This document shows positions 32,746 through 42,140 of a DNA stretch of 64,000 nucleotides, piece after piece (within the stretch, counting starts at the first letter, position 1; each line of letters opens with the position of its first letter). Origin of the DNA: Mycobacterium attenuatum. Its GTDB lineage: Bacteria > Actinomycetota > Actinomycetes > Mycobacteriales > Mycobacteriaceae. The DNA lies in NCBI RefSeq assembly GCF_900566085.1, contig NZ_UPHT01000019.1, positions 1-64,000 on the forward strand, read 5' to 3'. The notes beneath the pieces were generated by a model that did not search any database, had not been told where the DNA came from, and saw only the letters and a program-made list of their open reading frames with translations. The position numbers were made by a program, and so were the translations under genes.

Positions 32746-34161
32746 CTAACCGGCCGCTCGTTGTTCGGCCCGTTCGGCCTGCTCGGCGGCGGCCAGCGCG
32801 CCTTGTTCGGCGTGCGCCTGGACATAGCGCATCGCGAGCCTGGCGTAGACCATCTGGCTGGTGATGGCCATCTGGCCGCGGGTGCGGCCCAGGAAGGCCA
32901 GCCCCCAGGAGTACGCGGCGGCAATGCGGTTGCGGTGGCCCACCAGGTACAGCAGATGCAGCAGCAGCCACGCCAGCCAGGCGAAGAAGCCGGCGAACTC
33001 GATCTTGCCGATCTTCGTGACCGCGCTGAAATGGGAGATCAGGGCCATGCTGCCCTTGTTGACATAGTGGAACGGCTTGCGGTTGGCCGGGTCGTCGTGG
33101 CCCTTCACCGCGTGCTTGATGATCGTGGTCGCATATCGCGCCCCCTGGATGGCGCCTTGAGCCATCCCCGGTACTCCGGGCACCGCCATCAAATCACCGA
33201 TGACGAAGACATACGGATGCCCCTTGACGGTCAGGTCGGGTTCCACGACAACCCTTCCGGCGCGGTCGGTTTCGGTTCCGTCGGATTGTTCTGCCACCAT
33301 CTTGCCCAGCGGGCTGGCCTGTACGCCGGCAGCCCACACCTTGCACGCGCAGTCGATGCGGCGTTCGGTGCCGTCCTTGTCCCGCACCGTGATGCCCTTG
33401 TAATCCACCGCCGTCACCATGGCGTTGAGCTGGACTTCGACATCCATCTTCTCGAGCTTCCGCTGCGCCTTGAGGCCCAGCTTCGGCCCCATCGGCGGCA
33501 ACACGGCCGGCGCGGCGTCGAGCAGGATCACCCGGCACTCGCTGGGGGTAATGGTGCGAAACGCCCCGGCCAGGGTGCGCTCGGCGAGCTGGACGATCTC
33601 ACCGGCGAGTTCCACACCGGTGGGCCCGGCCCCGACCACGACGAAGGTTAGCCGGCGTTCGCGCTCGGCATGGTCGGTGGCAACTTCGGCGGCCTCGAAG
33701 GCGCCGAGGATGCGGCCGCGCAGCTCCAGCGCATCGTCGATGGTCTTCATGCCGGGTGCGAAGATGGCGAAATCGTCGTTGCCGAAATAGGACTGCTGCG
33801 CTCCGGCCGCCACGATGAGACTGTCAAATGGCGTGACCGTCTGCATGTCCATCAACTTCGACGTGACCGTCTTGGTGTTCAGGTCCGTGTCGATGATCTC
33901 ACCCAGCAACACCCGCACGTTCTTTTGGTTGCGCAGGATCAGCCGGGTGGTCGGGGCGATGTCACCCTCGGACAAGATCCCGGTGGCCACTTGGTACAGC
34001 AGCGGCTGGAACAAATGGGTGGTCGTCTTGGAGATCAGGGTGATGTCCACATCGGCGCGCTTGAGCATCTTGGCTGCATTCAGGCCGCCGAACCCGCTTC
34101 CGATGATGACGACATGATGGCGCCTGCCGACCGACGAGCCTTCGCTGGATGGGGGCGTCAT
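32746..34161 (-). CDS. ndh: Type II NADH dehydrogenase
   Basis: A 471-residue non-proton-pumping NADH:menaquinone oxidoreductase on the cytoplasmic face of the membrane. The FAD dinucleotide motif is VVIIGSGFGG (17-26), and the NADH motif FVVVGAGPTGVELAGEI lies near 160. A hydrophobic C-terminal segment (FAGFFAWLAWLLLHLLYLVG) aids membrane binding. The ATG at 34161 is chosen for the AGGAGG at 34165-34170. By position it matches ndhA (Rv0392c); I cannot distinguish ndhA from ndh by sequence alone. Confidence 0.92.
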   Translation of the reverse strand: MTPPSSEGSSVGRRHHVVIIGSGFGGLNAAKMLKRADVDITLISKTTTHLFQPLLYQVATGILSEGDIAPTTRLILRNQKNVRVLLGEIIDTDLNTKTVTSKLMDMQTVTPFDSLIVAAGAQQSYFGNDDFAIFAPGMKTIDDALELRGRILGAFEAAEVATDHAERERRLTFVVVGAGPTGVELAGEIVQLAERTLAGAFRTITPSECRVILLDAAPAVLPPMGPKLGLKAQRKLEKMDVEVQLNAMVTAVDYKGITVRDKDGTERRIDCACKVWAAGVQASPLGKMVAEQSDGTETDRAGRVVVEPDLTVKGHPYVFVIGDLMAVPGVPGMAQGAIQGARYATTIIKHAVKGHDDPANRKPFHYVNKGSMALISHFSAVTKIGKIEFAGFFAWLAWLLLHLLYLVGHRNRIAAAYSWGLAFLGRTRGQMAITSQMVYARLAMRYVQAHAEQGALAAAEQAERAEQRAAG

Positions 34162-34408
34162 GGTCCTCCTTCGGTCGCTTCGACATTCCGGGTAGTCACT
34201 GCAGCGCATGTACACCGTACGACTCCACCGGGCAAACGTCGATTGTTTCCAGGCCCCCAGGTGCGCCGAGCCCAGTCCTGGGCCGCTGCGCGGCCCACCC
34301 TACGAGAAAACCCTCTGGCGCCCAATATCTTTGGTTGATTGACGGTACCGACGGCTGCTATCGCGATGAACGGCCGCGCCAAACCGGCCCGCGACTCAAC
34401 CATTGCAC

Positions 34409-34427
34409 TATACCGGTGGGGGGTATA
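34409..34427. promoter_or_regulatory. CsoR/RicR-type copper operator candidate
   Basis: TATACCGGTGGGGGGTATA has six-base inverted arms TATACC and GGTATA around a G-rich core. This is the form bound by CsoR-family copper sensors, including the mycobacterial RicR regulon sites as I recall them. It ends 10 bases before the GTG of an LpqS-like gene, where a repressor would block transcription. Confidence 0.7.
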
Positions 34428-34437
34428 TGATGTCGCG

Positions 34438-34854
34438 GTGGACATCCGGCAAACGGGCGCGGTCTCGAGACTGCTGGGCCGATCCGCGCTCGTCGCGGTG
34501 CTGGCCGCGTTGCTGCTCGGGGTGGCGGGCGTTCATTGCGGGTTGCCACGATGGGATTTTCACCCGGCCCAGCTGTCCCCGTCGCTCCCGGCTGCACCGG
34601 CCGATCAATTGATGATCAACGGCGAGCACGCGCTGCGTTCCGACGCTCCGACGCCGCTGTGTCCCGGCAAGCTGGCGACGGCGGCGCTCCCGCAGTCGGT
34701 GACCGCGGCCGCGGTCGCGGTGCTCGCGGTGGTCGGTCTGGGTGGCCTGCAAGCCGACCCGGTGGTGTTCGGTGGGCGCAGCCCGCCCGCAGGGCCGGGC
34801 TGCGTCATCTCCGGTCGGGTGCTCTTGACCCGGCTCTGTTTAGCGCGTCGCTGA
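34438..34854 (+). CDS. LpqS-like small exported protein, probably copper-regulated
   Basis: A 138-residue protein with an N-terminal hydrophobic segment (SALVAVLAALLLGVAGVHCG, about 15-34) ending near a Cys, then CPGKLATAALPQSVTAA, and the end LLTRLCLARR. That end and the CP-x-(K/R)-LATA motif match what I remember of LpqS (Rv0847), a copper-induced lipoprotein of the RicR regulon. The GTG at 34438 is used because a start further upstream would run through the operator. Its biochemical role is unknown. I do not recall such a gene beside ndhA in H37Rv. Confidence 0.65.
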   Translation: MDIRQTGAVSRLLGRSALVAVLAALLLGVAGVHCGLPRWDFHPAQLSPSLPAAPADQLMINGEHALRSDAPTPLCPGKLATAALPQSVTAAAVAVLAVVGLGGLQADPVVFGGRSPPAGPGCVISGRVLLTRLCLARR

Positions 34855-35005
34855 GGCGTTAACCACCGCGCCCGTTCGTCGGCTCGGCAGTAACTCCCGA
34901 TGGCCTTGACGGTCATTACCTCAGACGTCAAAGACGTTTCGCAGCAATGTATCTCACGTACAGTGCGTCGCGTGCAGAGCTAATTCAGTTGGAGGTCAAG
35001 GCGCA

Positions 35006-36166
35006 ATGGACTTCGGCGCGCTGCCACCCGAAGCCACTTCGGCCAAAATGTATGCCGGCCCGGGAGCCGGGTCGCTGCTGCTGGCGGCAGCAGCGTGGGA
35101 TGAGATAGCCGACGGGCTCTACCGCGCCGCAACGTCCTGCGCCGCGACCATTTTCGCCGTTACCGGCCAAACCTGGACAGGACCGGCATCTGTCGTGATG
35201 GCGACGGCGACGGCCCCCTACCTGGCATGGCTGACCGCGACGGCGGAGCAGGCCCAGCAGAGCGCTGTTCAGGCGCGGGCGGCCGCCGGCGCGTTTGAAA
35301 CCGCGTTCGCCGCTGTGGTACCCCCGCCGTTGATCGCGGCCAACCGGGCGCTGCTGATACGGCTGAGCGCGACCAACGTGCTGGGTGTCAACACTCCCGC
35401 GATCGCCGCCGCGGAAGCCGAATACGGGGCGATGTGGGCGCAGGACGCGGCCGCCATGTATGGCTACGCGGGCGCTTCGGCCGTGGCGTCGACGCTGGCG
35501 AGTTTCCCGCCGCCTCCCGAGATGACGAATCCGGCCGGGCTGGGGGACCAGGTCGCAGCCGCCGCGCAGGCGGTCGGCACCTCGACGCTCGGCGTCATCT
35601 CGACGGTGCCCCTGGCGCTGCAACAGCTCGCCCAGCCGGTAACGGCGTCGGCATCCGGGTGGAACTTCGCGGAATGCCTGAGCCTGCTGACCTCGTTGAC
35701 TTCGCCCACCAGCGCGGCTGCCTCGACGATGAGTTCGACGATGTCAACAATGTCCTCGGTGAGCTCGGTGGCAAAGCTTTTCAGCTCCTCCACCACTGCG
35801 ATGGCCAGCGATGCCGCAACGCTGGGCTCGGCGCTGTCCGGTGTCGAAGCGGTCGCGCCGGCGGCAGGGCTTGTCACGGCGGGGACCGCATCGGTCGCCA
35901 CGGCCGAGGCTGGCAAGGCCGCGTCGCTGGGACCGTTGTCGGTGCCACCGAGCTGGACCGCGGCCGCGTTGGCGGCCCGCCCCGTGGCCCCGCCGGGTAG
36001 CGCTGCGGGTGTTCCGGCAGCACCACCGGGCGGCAGCGGAAACCTGTTGGGCGGGTTGCCCATTGCCGGAATGCCTGGCCGCGGCGGTGGCAGCGGTCTC
36101 AACGGTGCGACGTCACGGGCCGGGACAGCCCCCACGGTGATGCCGCGCCCGCTGTCCGGCGGATGA
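35006..36166 (+). CDS. PPE family protein, PPE-SVP subgroup
   Basis: A 386-residue PPE protein. The domain at 1-175 begins MDFGALPPEATSAKMYAGPG with the WxG turn TWTGPA; the SVP signature GPLSVPPSW is near 312, followed by a Gly/Pro/Ala-rich tail. A run of Ser/Thr/Met (MSSTMSTMSSVSS) lies near 240. GGAG precedes the ATG. No PE gene is adjacent, so a partner would have to come from elsewhere. The stop codon is embedded in a strong hairpin shared with the convergent gene. Confidence 0.92.
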   Translation: MDFGALPPEATSAKMYAGPGAGSLLLAAAAWDEIADGLYRAATSCAATIFAVTGQTWTGPASVVMATATAPYLAWLTATAEQAQQSAVQARAAAGAFETAFAAVVPPPLIAANRALLIRLSATNVLGVNTPAIAAAEAEYGAMWAQDAAAMYGYAGASAVASTLASFPPPPEMTNPAGLGDQVAAAAQAVGTSTLGVISTVPLALQQLAQPVTASASGWNFAECLSLLTSLTSPTSAAASTMSSTMSTMSSVSSVAKLFSSSTTAMASDAATLGSALSGVEAVAPAAGLVTAGTASVATAEAGKAASLGPLSVPPSWTAAALAARPVAPPGSAAGVPAAPPGGSGNLLGGLPIAGMPGRGGGSGLNGATSRAGTAPTVMPRPLSGG

Positions 36167-36216
36167 GCCGGCCCGGTCCCGGTGCGCCGCGACGGACCGG
36201 ACGACGGGCCGGCTCA
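36164..36216. terminator. Hairpin spanning both stop codons of convergent genes
   Basis: TGAGCCGGCCCG (36164-36175) pairs perfectly with CGGGCCGGCTCA (36205-36216), and the inner GTCCCGGT/ACCGGAC can extend the stem. The TGA stop of the PPE gene and the TGA stop of the opposite-strand gene are the outermost bases of the two arms. A bidirectional terminator is likely. Confidence 0.75.
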
Positions 36217-36840
36217 CGGCCAGCCGCTGGCGTTGGTGGCGTATCTGGCGTTGAGCCCGGTGCAGAAATCCGCGGCCGTGCCGGCGAGCAAGATGTAATA
36301 GACCTCGGTGCGACGCAGATCGCCGTCGGTCGGGGTAGTCCAGCCGTTGTTGCACATGGCGTTTTCACTGCCCGCCGCCGACCGGCGCCAATTGGTCTTG
36401 ACGCAGCTGACCAATGCGTCGACGTTGGCGGTGCTGCTCTTGGCCGCGACCAGCATCGCCCCTCCCCACAGCCCGTCGGTACGCCGGTAGGCGCGGGCTG
36501 CGAACGGGGGACCCGATCCCGCACCGTTGCCCTGGCAGGCCAATGCACGGTGCAGCAGCACGAAGGGTGCCGCCAGCTTCGGGTCGGTCACCGAGGCGGC
36601 CGCGGTGATGAATTGAGCTGCGTCCGAGCCGTCAACCTCTTGGACATTCGGGTTGTTGAGGCCGGTCAGCTGCTGCGAAAGGCCCGCCGCCGCGCCGGTG
36701 CCGGCGATCATCGGACCGCTGCCGGTGGAGGTCATCGGCGGCAGCGTAACGGTGGGGTCGGCGACTGTCTTGGGCGCTACTGTCAGAATGCCCAGCGACA
36801 GCCCGCACACAGCGACGGCGACAACGATCCGGTGTGACAT
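36214..36840 (-). CDS. Secreted protein of unknown function (Rv0398c-like)
   Basis: A 208-residue protein with a Sec signal peptide (VVAVAVCGLSLGILTVAPKTVADP, cleavage probably after about residue 27). The mature part has four Cys residues (ALACQG, ALVSCVK, AMCNNG, ADFCTG) likely forming two disulfides. No catalytic motif is recognised. It matches the recalled Rv0398c, a possible secreted protein. It stands alone between a convergent PPE gene and the upstream fadE gene; lpqK (Rv0399c) is not found here. Confidence 0.75.
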   Translation of the reverse strand: MSHRIVVAVAVCGLSLGILTVAPKTVADPTVTLPPMTSTGSGPMIAGTGAAAGLSQQLTGLNNPNVQEVDGSDAAQFITAAASVTDPKLAAPFVLLHRALACQGNGAGSGPPFAARAYRRTDGLWGGAMLVAAKSSTANVDALVSCVKTNWRRSAAGSENAMCNNGWTTPTDGDLRRTEVYYILLAGTAADFCTGLNARYATNASGWP

Positions 36841-36919
36841 ACGCCCATCATCTACTGTCCGGGCACCACGGGTAGGGCGGATTCGAGCAGAACGTGCTGA
36901 ACCATCGCCCCGGGCCGGC

Positions 36920-38107
36920 TCAGCGGAACGCGGCCATGCCGGTGAAGGCCTGGCCGAGCACCAGCTGGTGCATCTCGGGGGTGCCCTCGTAGGTCAGCAC
37001 CGATTCCAGGTTGACCATGTGCCTGATCACCGGGTACTCCAGCGATATTCCGTTGCCGCCCAGGATGGTCCGCGCGGTGCGGCAGATCTCGATCGCCTCG
37101 CGGGTGTTGTTGAGCTTGCCGAAGCTGACCTGATCGGGGCGCAGGCCGACACGGTCTTTGAGCCGTCCGAGATGCAGTGCCAGCAGCCGGCCCTTGTGCA
37201 GTTCGACAGCCATGTCGACCAGTTTTGCCTGAGTCAACTGGAATCCGGCGATGGGACGGCCGAATTGAGTGCGCTGCAGCGCGTAGTCGAGCGCGGACTG
37301 CCACGCGGACCGCGCGGCACCCATTGCGCCCCAGACTATTCCGTACCGAGCCTCGGACAGGCAGGCCAGCGGCGCCCGCAGTCCAATAGCGTTGGGCAGC
37401 ATCGCTTCGGCGGGCAGCCGGACATCGTCGAGCACCAATTCACTGGTGATCGACGCCCGCAGTGAGAGTTTGTGATGAATCGTGTTGGCGGTGAAGCCCG
37501 GGGTGTCGGTGGGCACGATAAAGCCGCGGATTCCCTCGTCGGTGCCGGTCCACACGATCGCGAGGTCGGCGATCGAACCGTTGGTGATCCACATCTTTCG
37601 CCCGTCGAGCACCCAATCCGAACCGTCACGTCGCGCCCGCGTTTTCATGGCGCCCGGGTCGGACCCGGCGTCGGGTTCGGTAAGCCCGAAACAGCCGACC
37701 AACTCGCCGGCCGCCATGCCGGGCAGCCATTGCTGCTTCTGCTCCTCGGAGCCGTTGTGCCAAATGGCGAACATTGCCAGCGAACCTTGCACCGATACCA
37801 ACGACCGGATGCCGGAATCGGCGGCCTCGAGCTCCAGGCAGGCCAAGCCGTAGTGGACCGCGGACGAGCCCCCACATCCGTAGCCGTGCAAATGCATTCC
37901 CAGCAAGCCCAGTTGGCCGAACTGTTTGGCCAGCTCGCGGGCCACCGGCAGGTCGCCGTTCTCGAACCACTCGGTGACGAATGGCGTTACCTGCTCGGCA
38001 CAGAATTGCCGTACGGTGTCGCGCACCGCGAGTTCATCGGCGGACAGCGACGCGTCCAGCCCGAGCGGATCGTAGCGGTCGAACGCGGGTGGGGTATCAG
38101 TGCTCAT
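36920..38107 (-). CDS. fadE7: Acyl-CoA dehydrogenase, glutaryl-CoA dehydrogenase-like (FadE7)
   Basis: A 395-residue flavoprotein dehydrogenase. The catalytic base is Glu374 in TYEGT (372-376), FAD/ETF contacts include GCFGLTEPDAGSDP (138-151) and WITN (173-176). Across its length it resembles glutaryl-CoA dehydrogenases more than straight-chain enzymes: GYGCGG, DSGIRSLVSVQGSL with Arg101, and LGGNGISLEYPVIRHMVNLE. Lysine or tryptophan breakdown is therefore a plausible role, by inference. The ATG at 38107 (not 38116) has AGGA upstream. Confidence 0.88.
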   Translation of the reverse strand: MSTDTPPAFDRYDPLGLDASLSADELAVRDTVRQFCAEQVTPFVTEWFENGDLPVARELAKQFGQLGLLGMHLHGYGCGGSSAVHYGLACLELEAADSGIRSLVSVQGSLAMFAIWHNGSEEQKQQWLPGMAAGELVGCFGLTEPDAGSDPGAMKTRARRDGSDWVLDGRKMWITNGSIADLAIVWTGTDEGIRGFIVPTDTPGFTANTIHHKLSLRASITSELVLDDVRLPAEAMLPNAIGLRAPLACLSEARYGIVWGAMGAARSAWQSALDYALQRTQFGRPIAGFQLTQAKLVDMAVELHKGRLLALHLGRLKDRVGLRPDQVSFGKLNNTREAIEICRTARTILGGNGISLEYPVIRHMVNLESVLTYEGTPEMHQLVLGQAFTGMAAFR

Positions 38108-38142
38108 GACCAACATCCTGCCCGGCCCGGTAATCTCGCTCC

Positions 38143-38523
38143 ATGCAACCGCGGCGCCGGCTTTCCTGGATGGGCGCGTTGGCCACCGACGTGGTCGCCG
38201 TCCTGATCTTCTGCACCATCGGGCGCCGCAGCCATGCCGAGGGCATCAGCGTTGCCGGCGTCGCGACAACCGCGTGGCCGTTTCTGAGCGGGACCCTCAC
38301 CGGATGGCTGGTGTCGCGGGGCTGGCAACGGCCCACCAGCGTGACGCCCACCGGGGTGATGGTCTGGATCGGCACCGTGGCGGTCGGCATGGTGTTGCGC
38401 AAGGCCACGTCGGCCGGTGTGGCGGTGAGTTTCGTCGTGGTCGCCTCGTCGGTCACCGGCGTGTTGCTGCTCGGTTGGCGTGCGGCCGTCGGGCTGAGGC
38501 TGCGCCAGCGTTCGGATGTTTGA
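38143..38523 (+). CDS. DUF3054 membrane protein (Rv0401-like)
   Basis: A 126-residue protein with four predicted membrane segments (LATDVVAVLIFCTIG, VATTAWPFLSGTLTGWLVSR, GVMVWIGTVAVGMVLR, AVSFVVVASSVTGVLLLGW), typical of the DUF3054 family of actinobacteria. The function is unknown. It is divergent from fadE7 with 35 bases between starts, and 25 bases upstream of the methyltransferase gene. Confidence 0.85.
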   Translation: MQPRRRLSWMGALATDVVAVLIFCTIGRRSHAEGISVAGVATTAWPFLSGTLTGWLVSRGWQRPTSVTPTGVMVWIGTVAVGMVLRKATSAGVAVSFVVVASSVTGVLLLGWRAAVGLRLRQRSDV

Positions 38524-38548
38524 CGAGGCCCTGACGGGGTGAGGGCAG

Positions 38549-39463
38549 ATGGTACGCACCGATGACGACGACTGGGATCCGACCACCGGCGTCGGGGTAA
38601 CCGCGACCTTCGGCGCGACCGCCAGGGCCGTCGCCGCCGGCGCCGGGTTGCTCAACGATCCGTTCGCCGAACCGCTGGTTCGGGCCGCGGGGGTGGGGTA
38701 CTTCACCCGGATAATCGACGGCCAACTGGCCCAGAACGACGAGGCCGACGAGGCCGACAACCGGACAACCTCCGGTCTCATCGACATCCTGGTGACGCAC
38801 ACCCGGTTCCTCGACGGTTTCCTTGCCGACGCGGGCCGGGCGGGGATTCGTCAGGCGGTGATCCTGGGGTCTGGCCTGGACGCCCGGCCATACCGGCTGT
38901 GGTGGCCACCGGGAACAACGGTGTACGAGATAGACCAGCCGCGAGTGATCGAATTCAAGACGGTGGTGTTGCGCGGTCTGGGCGCCAAGCCGACCGCCCA
39001 CCGTCGCGCGGTCGGCATGGACCTTCGTCAGGATTGGCTGGCGGCCTTGTGGCGGGCCGGTTTCGACGCGGAGCAACCCACGGTGTGGATTGCCGAGAAC
39101 CTGCTCGTGGGCTACCTGCCCCCGGGTGGGCAGGAGCGCTTGCTCAACGACCTCACTGCGGTGAGTGCGGCGGGCAGCCGGTTCCCCGCCGATCACATGC
39201 CCACGTGGACACCGTTGCAGCAGAAGGCCGGACGGGCTTTCGTCGACCGCTGGCGAAAGTTCGGCCTGGACGTGGACCTGGCCGCACTGACGTATCCGGG
39301 CGAATACCGCTATCTTCCGGAATGGTTGGCATCCCACGGCTGGGAGACGGTGGAACGCGACGTCGTCGAGCTGTTCGGGGTGATGGGAATGCCGGGCCGC
39401 CGGAGTGCCCGGCCCCGGGACGTGGCTATCACCCCTCGGTATGTCACCGCGACGCGGAGTTAG
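38549..39463 (+). CDS. SAM-dependent methyltransferase (TIGR00027/LCM-like)
   Basis: A 304-residue member of the family of putative O-methyltransferases expanded in mycobacteria. The signatures are TATFGATARA, NDPFAEPLVRAAG, and AVILGSGLDARPYRLWWPPG, the SAM-binding motif I, followed by VYEIDQP with its acidic residue. The substrate is unknown, possibly a carboxylate by analogy with leucine carboxyl methyltransferases. It begins a five-gene run with the acetyltransferase three bases downstream. Not recalled at this place in H37Rv. Confidence 0.88.
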   Translation: MVRTDDDDWDPTTGVGVTATFGATARAVAAGAGLLNDPFAEPLVRAAGVGYFTRIIDGQLAQNDEADEADNRTTSGLIDILVTHTRFLDGFLADAGRAGIRQAVILGSGLDARPYRLWWPPGTTVYEIDQPRVIEFKTVVLRGLGAKPTAHRRAVGMDLRQDWLAALWRAGFDAEQPTVWIAENLLVGYLPPGGQERLLNDLTAVSAAGSRFPADHMPTWTPLQQKAGRAFVDRWRKFGLDVDLAALTYPGEYRYLPEWLASHGWETVERDVVELFGVMGMPGRRSARPRDVAITPRYVTATRS

Positions 39464-39466
39464 GTG

Positions 39467-39946
39467 ATGCCCGAATTACGGTTCGTTGCCGCAACACTCC
39501 ACGACCCGCTGGCGCAGCCGCTGCTCAACCAGCTCGCCGTCGAATACGCGCAGCGCTACGGCAGCACGCCGCCCGTGGTGCTGGCATGGCTGACGCGCAG
39601 CCCGGCCTCCGAGTTCGCGCCACCCGATGGCGGCATGATGATCGGTCTGCTCGGCGACCGTCCGGTGACCGGCGGCGCGTTCTGCCGCCGCGATGCCGAC
39701 ACCGCCGAACTCAAGCGGGTCTGGACCCACCGCGAGCATCGCCGCCGCGGATACGCCAGGGCGCTGGTGGCCGAGCTGGAAGCCGAGATCGCGGCCCGCG
39801 GTTACGGCAACGTCTATCTGGTAACCGGCGACCGTCAACCCGAGGCCGAGGAGCTGTATAGGGCAGCTGGCTACACCCGGCTGCCGGAGCCGTTGCCCTC
39901 TTCGGGTCCCGTCCTGCCTGTCGCATTCCGAAAAGAGCTGACATGA
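39467..39946 (+). CDS. GNAT-family N-acetyltransferase
   Basis: A 159-residue acetyl-CoA-dependent acetyltransferase. The GNAT core motif is LKRVWTHREHRRRGYARALV, with the R-R-x-G-Y/A acetyl-CoA loop, and the final EELYRAAGYTRLP helix-strand. The ATG at 39467 is preferred to GTG 39464 because GGAG (39456-39459) is seven bases away. Its TGA overlaps the next ATG by four bases, so it is coupled to the monooxygenase genes; it may acetylate their substrate or product, which is inference. Confidence 0.88.
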   Translation: MPELRFVAATLHDPLAQPLLNQLAVEYAQRYGSTPPVVLAWLTRSPASEFAPPDGGMMIGLLGDRPVTGGAFCRRDADTAELKRVWTHREHRRRGYARALVAELEAEIAARGYGNVYLVTGDRQPEAEELYRAAGYTRLPEPLPSSGPVLPVAFRKELT

Positions 39947-41028
39947 CGGATCTCCTGCATTTGGCGGTCGCGCTGGACGGGTATGGCTGGCACCCGCAAG
40001 CCTGGCGGGCCACTGTGGCGGTCGAGTCCCGGTCGGTGCTCAGCGGCGGCTACTGGGTCGACGTCGCGCTGACGGCCGAACGCGGGCTGCTGGACTTTCT
40101 GACCGTTGACGACAGCCTGATGCCGCAGCCGGGCCGGCGCGAGCGGATCGATCCCCGGCGCCTGGCCGGCCGCGCCGACGCGGTGCTGGTCGCGGCCCGC
40201 ATCGCCCCGGCGACCCGGCATATCGGTCTGGTTCCGGTGGCCACGGTCACCCATACCGAACCCTTCCATATCTCGAAAGCCATTGCCACGCTTGACTTTG
40301 TGTCGCACGGCCGGGCCGGCTGGCAGCCGCGGGTCAGCGTGACCGCCCACGAGGCGGCCCTGTTCGGTCGCCGTTCGCTGCAGCCCGACGAATTATTCGA
40401 GGAAGCCCGGGATTGCGTCGAGGTGGTGCGCCGGCTCTGGGACAGCTGGGAAGATGAGGCGGTGATTCGCGACGTGGCCACGGGCCGCTACGTCGACCGG
40501 GACAAGTTGCATTACATCGACTTCACGGGAAAATATTTCGCGGTCAAGGGACCGTCGATAACGCCGCGGCCGCCGCAGGGTCAGCCGGTGGTGGCCGCCC
40601 TGGCGCATGCGCTGCCGGCCTACGAGTTCGCGGCCGTCGCAGCAGATCTGGTCTTCATCACGCCGGTCGAAGACTCGCTGACCGACATCCTCGATGATGT
40701 GCGTGCCGCCGGAGGCGGGTTGAAAGTCTTTGCCGACGTGGTGGTTTCGTTCGGCGGAGCCGCCAACTTCCGGTCTGATGCACTGGTCTGGGCCGGCAGC
40801 CCGGCAGATCTTGTTGAGCTGCTGCTGAATTGGCAGCGCTGCGGCATCGACGGTGTGCGGCTGCGGCCGGCGGTCAACGTCACCGATCTGCCGGTGATCG
40901 TCGACCAGGTGGTGCCGCTGCTGCAGCGCGCCGGCCGGTTTCGAACGCACTATCGCGATACTGAAACGCTGCGCCAGCGACTCGGCCTACCGGCCGCGCC
41001 CAACCGATATACGGCGGTGAACCCGTGA
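39943..41028 (+). CDS. Luciferase-like monooxygenase 1 (LLM; NtaA/DszA type, short)
   Basis: A 361-residue flavin-dependent (FMNH2 or F420) TIM-barrel monooxygenase. LLM features are [55 protein letters not shown] and the C-terminal [27 protein letters not shown]. It is shorter than classical DszA/NtaA proteins (about 440). ATGA overlap with the acetyltransferase and GTGA overlap with the next gene. Such enzymes usually open C-S or C-N bonds in scavenged compounds; the substrate is unknown. Confidence 0.88.
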   Translation: MTDLLHLAVALDGYGWHPQAWRATVAVESRSVLSGGYWVDVALTAERGLLDFLTVDDSLMPQPGRRERIDPRRLAGRADAVLVAARIAPATRHIGLVPVATVTHTEPFHISKAIATLDFVSHGRAGWQPRVSVTAHEAALFGRRSLQPDELFEEARDCVEVVRRLWDSWEDEAVIRDVATGRYVDRDKLHYIDFTGKYFAVKGPSITPRPPQGQPVVAALAHALPAYEFAAVAADLVFITPVEDSLTDILDDVRAAGGGLKVFADVVVSFGGAANFRSDALVWAGSPADLVELLLNWQRCGIDGVRLRPAVNVTDLPVIVDQVVPLLQRAGRFRTHYRDTETLRQRLGLPAAPNRYTAVNP

Positions 41029-42140
41029 TCCCACTGTCAATCCTGGACCTGTCGCCGATCAGCGCCGGCAGCGACGCCGCGACGGCATTGCGCAACACCG
41101 TCGAACTGGCCCAACATGCTGAGCGGTGGGGCTATCGCCGTTACTGGATCGCCGAGCACCACTTCGTCGCCGTCGCCAGCGCGGCCCCGGCGGTACTGAT
41201 CGGTCAAATCGCCTCGGCTACCAACAGCATTCGGGTGGGCTCGGCCGCGGTCCAGCTCAGCCACACCACCGCCGCCGCGGTGGTCGAGAGCTTCGGCATG
41301 CTCGACGCGTTCTATCCTGGGCGCATCGATCTCGGCCTGGGCCGGTCCGCACTGCGACGCGGCGTAAAGCCGCGAGACCCGGCCAAAGCCCGCGAACCGC
41401 GGCCACCGGTTGAGTGGCGCGAGGTCGACGGTGTGGTCATCCCGCCCCCCTTCGACGTGCGCACCCTGCTGTCCAGTGGCCGGGTCCAGGCCACCATGGC
41501 GATCCTGCAGCAACCCGAGACGGTCGCACGCGACTTCGCTGAGCAGGTCGGCGACATCATCGCCATGTTGACCGGCACCTATCGGGTGGACGGTTTCGAC
41601 GTCCACGCGGTACCCGGGGAAGGGGCCGCGCTGACCCCGTGGATCTTCGGCAGCAGCAAGGGCCACAGCGCGCTGCTGGCCGGGGCGCTGGGCCTGCCTT
41701 TCGTGGCCAGCTATCACCTGACCCCGGCCACCGCACTGGAAGCCGTCGACGCCTATCGCGCCGCCTTCGTCCCGTCGGCCTACTTGGCGCGGCCCTATGT
41801 CGTGGTGTCGGCCGACGTCGTGGTCGCCGACGACACTGCCACCGCCCGGCACCTGGCAGCCAGCTACGGGCATTGGGTGTACTCCATCCGCGTCAACGGA
41901 GGCGCCATCCCCTACCCCAACCCCGCCGACTGTGCGCCGCTGACCGAGGAGCAGCGCGCCGTGGTAATCGACAGGCTGGCAACGCAATTCGTGGGCGACC
42001 CCGATGAGGTGGCGCAGCGGTTGCACGCACTGCAGCGGGTCGCCGGTGCCGACGAACTCGTCATCACCTCGGTGACGCACGGTCACCAGGACCGGCTGCA
42101 CTCACACGAACTGATCGCGCGCAGCTGGGGGCTGATGTGA
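41025..42140 (+). CDS. Luciferase-like monooxygenase 2 (LuxA/MsnO8 type)
   Basis: A 371-residue LLM of the LuxA-like branch: [12 protein letters not shown] start, [38 protein letters not shown] and [15 protein letters not shown] are all hallmark segments. It is probably FMN-dependent and cytosolic. GTG start within a four-base overlap on both sides, so all three LLM genes are translationally coupled. Its different branch suggests it acts on a different intermediate than its neighbours, by inference. Confidence 0.9.
   Translation: MIPLSILDLSPISAGSDAATALRNTVELAQHAERWGYRRYWIAEHHFVAVASAAPAVLIGQIASATNSIRVGSAAVQLSHTTAAAVVESFGMLDAFYPGRIDLGLGRSALRRGVKPRDPAKAREPRPPVEWREVDGVVIPPPFDVRTLLSSGRVQATMAILQQPETVARDFAEQVGDIIAMLTGTYRVDGFDVHAVPGEGAALTPWIFGSSKGHSALLAGALGLPFVASYHLTPATALEAVDAYRAAFVPSAYLARPYVVVSADVVVADDTATARHLAASYGHWVYSIRVNGGAIPYPNPADCAPLTEEQRAVVIDRLATQFVGDPDEVAQRLHALQRVAGADELVITSVTHGHQDRLHSHELIARSWGLM

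Noticed and set aside
32385..32749. Small ORFs in the metZ-ndh spacer
   Set aside because: They are translations of the 20-bp tandem repeat and show periodic VECAWRASS-like products, not proteins.
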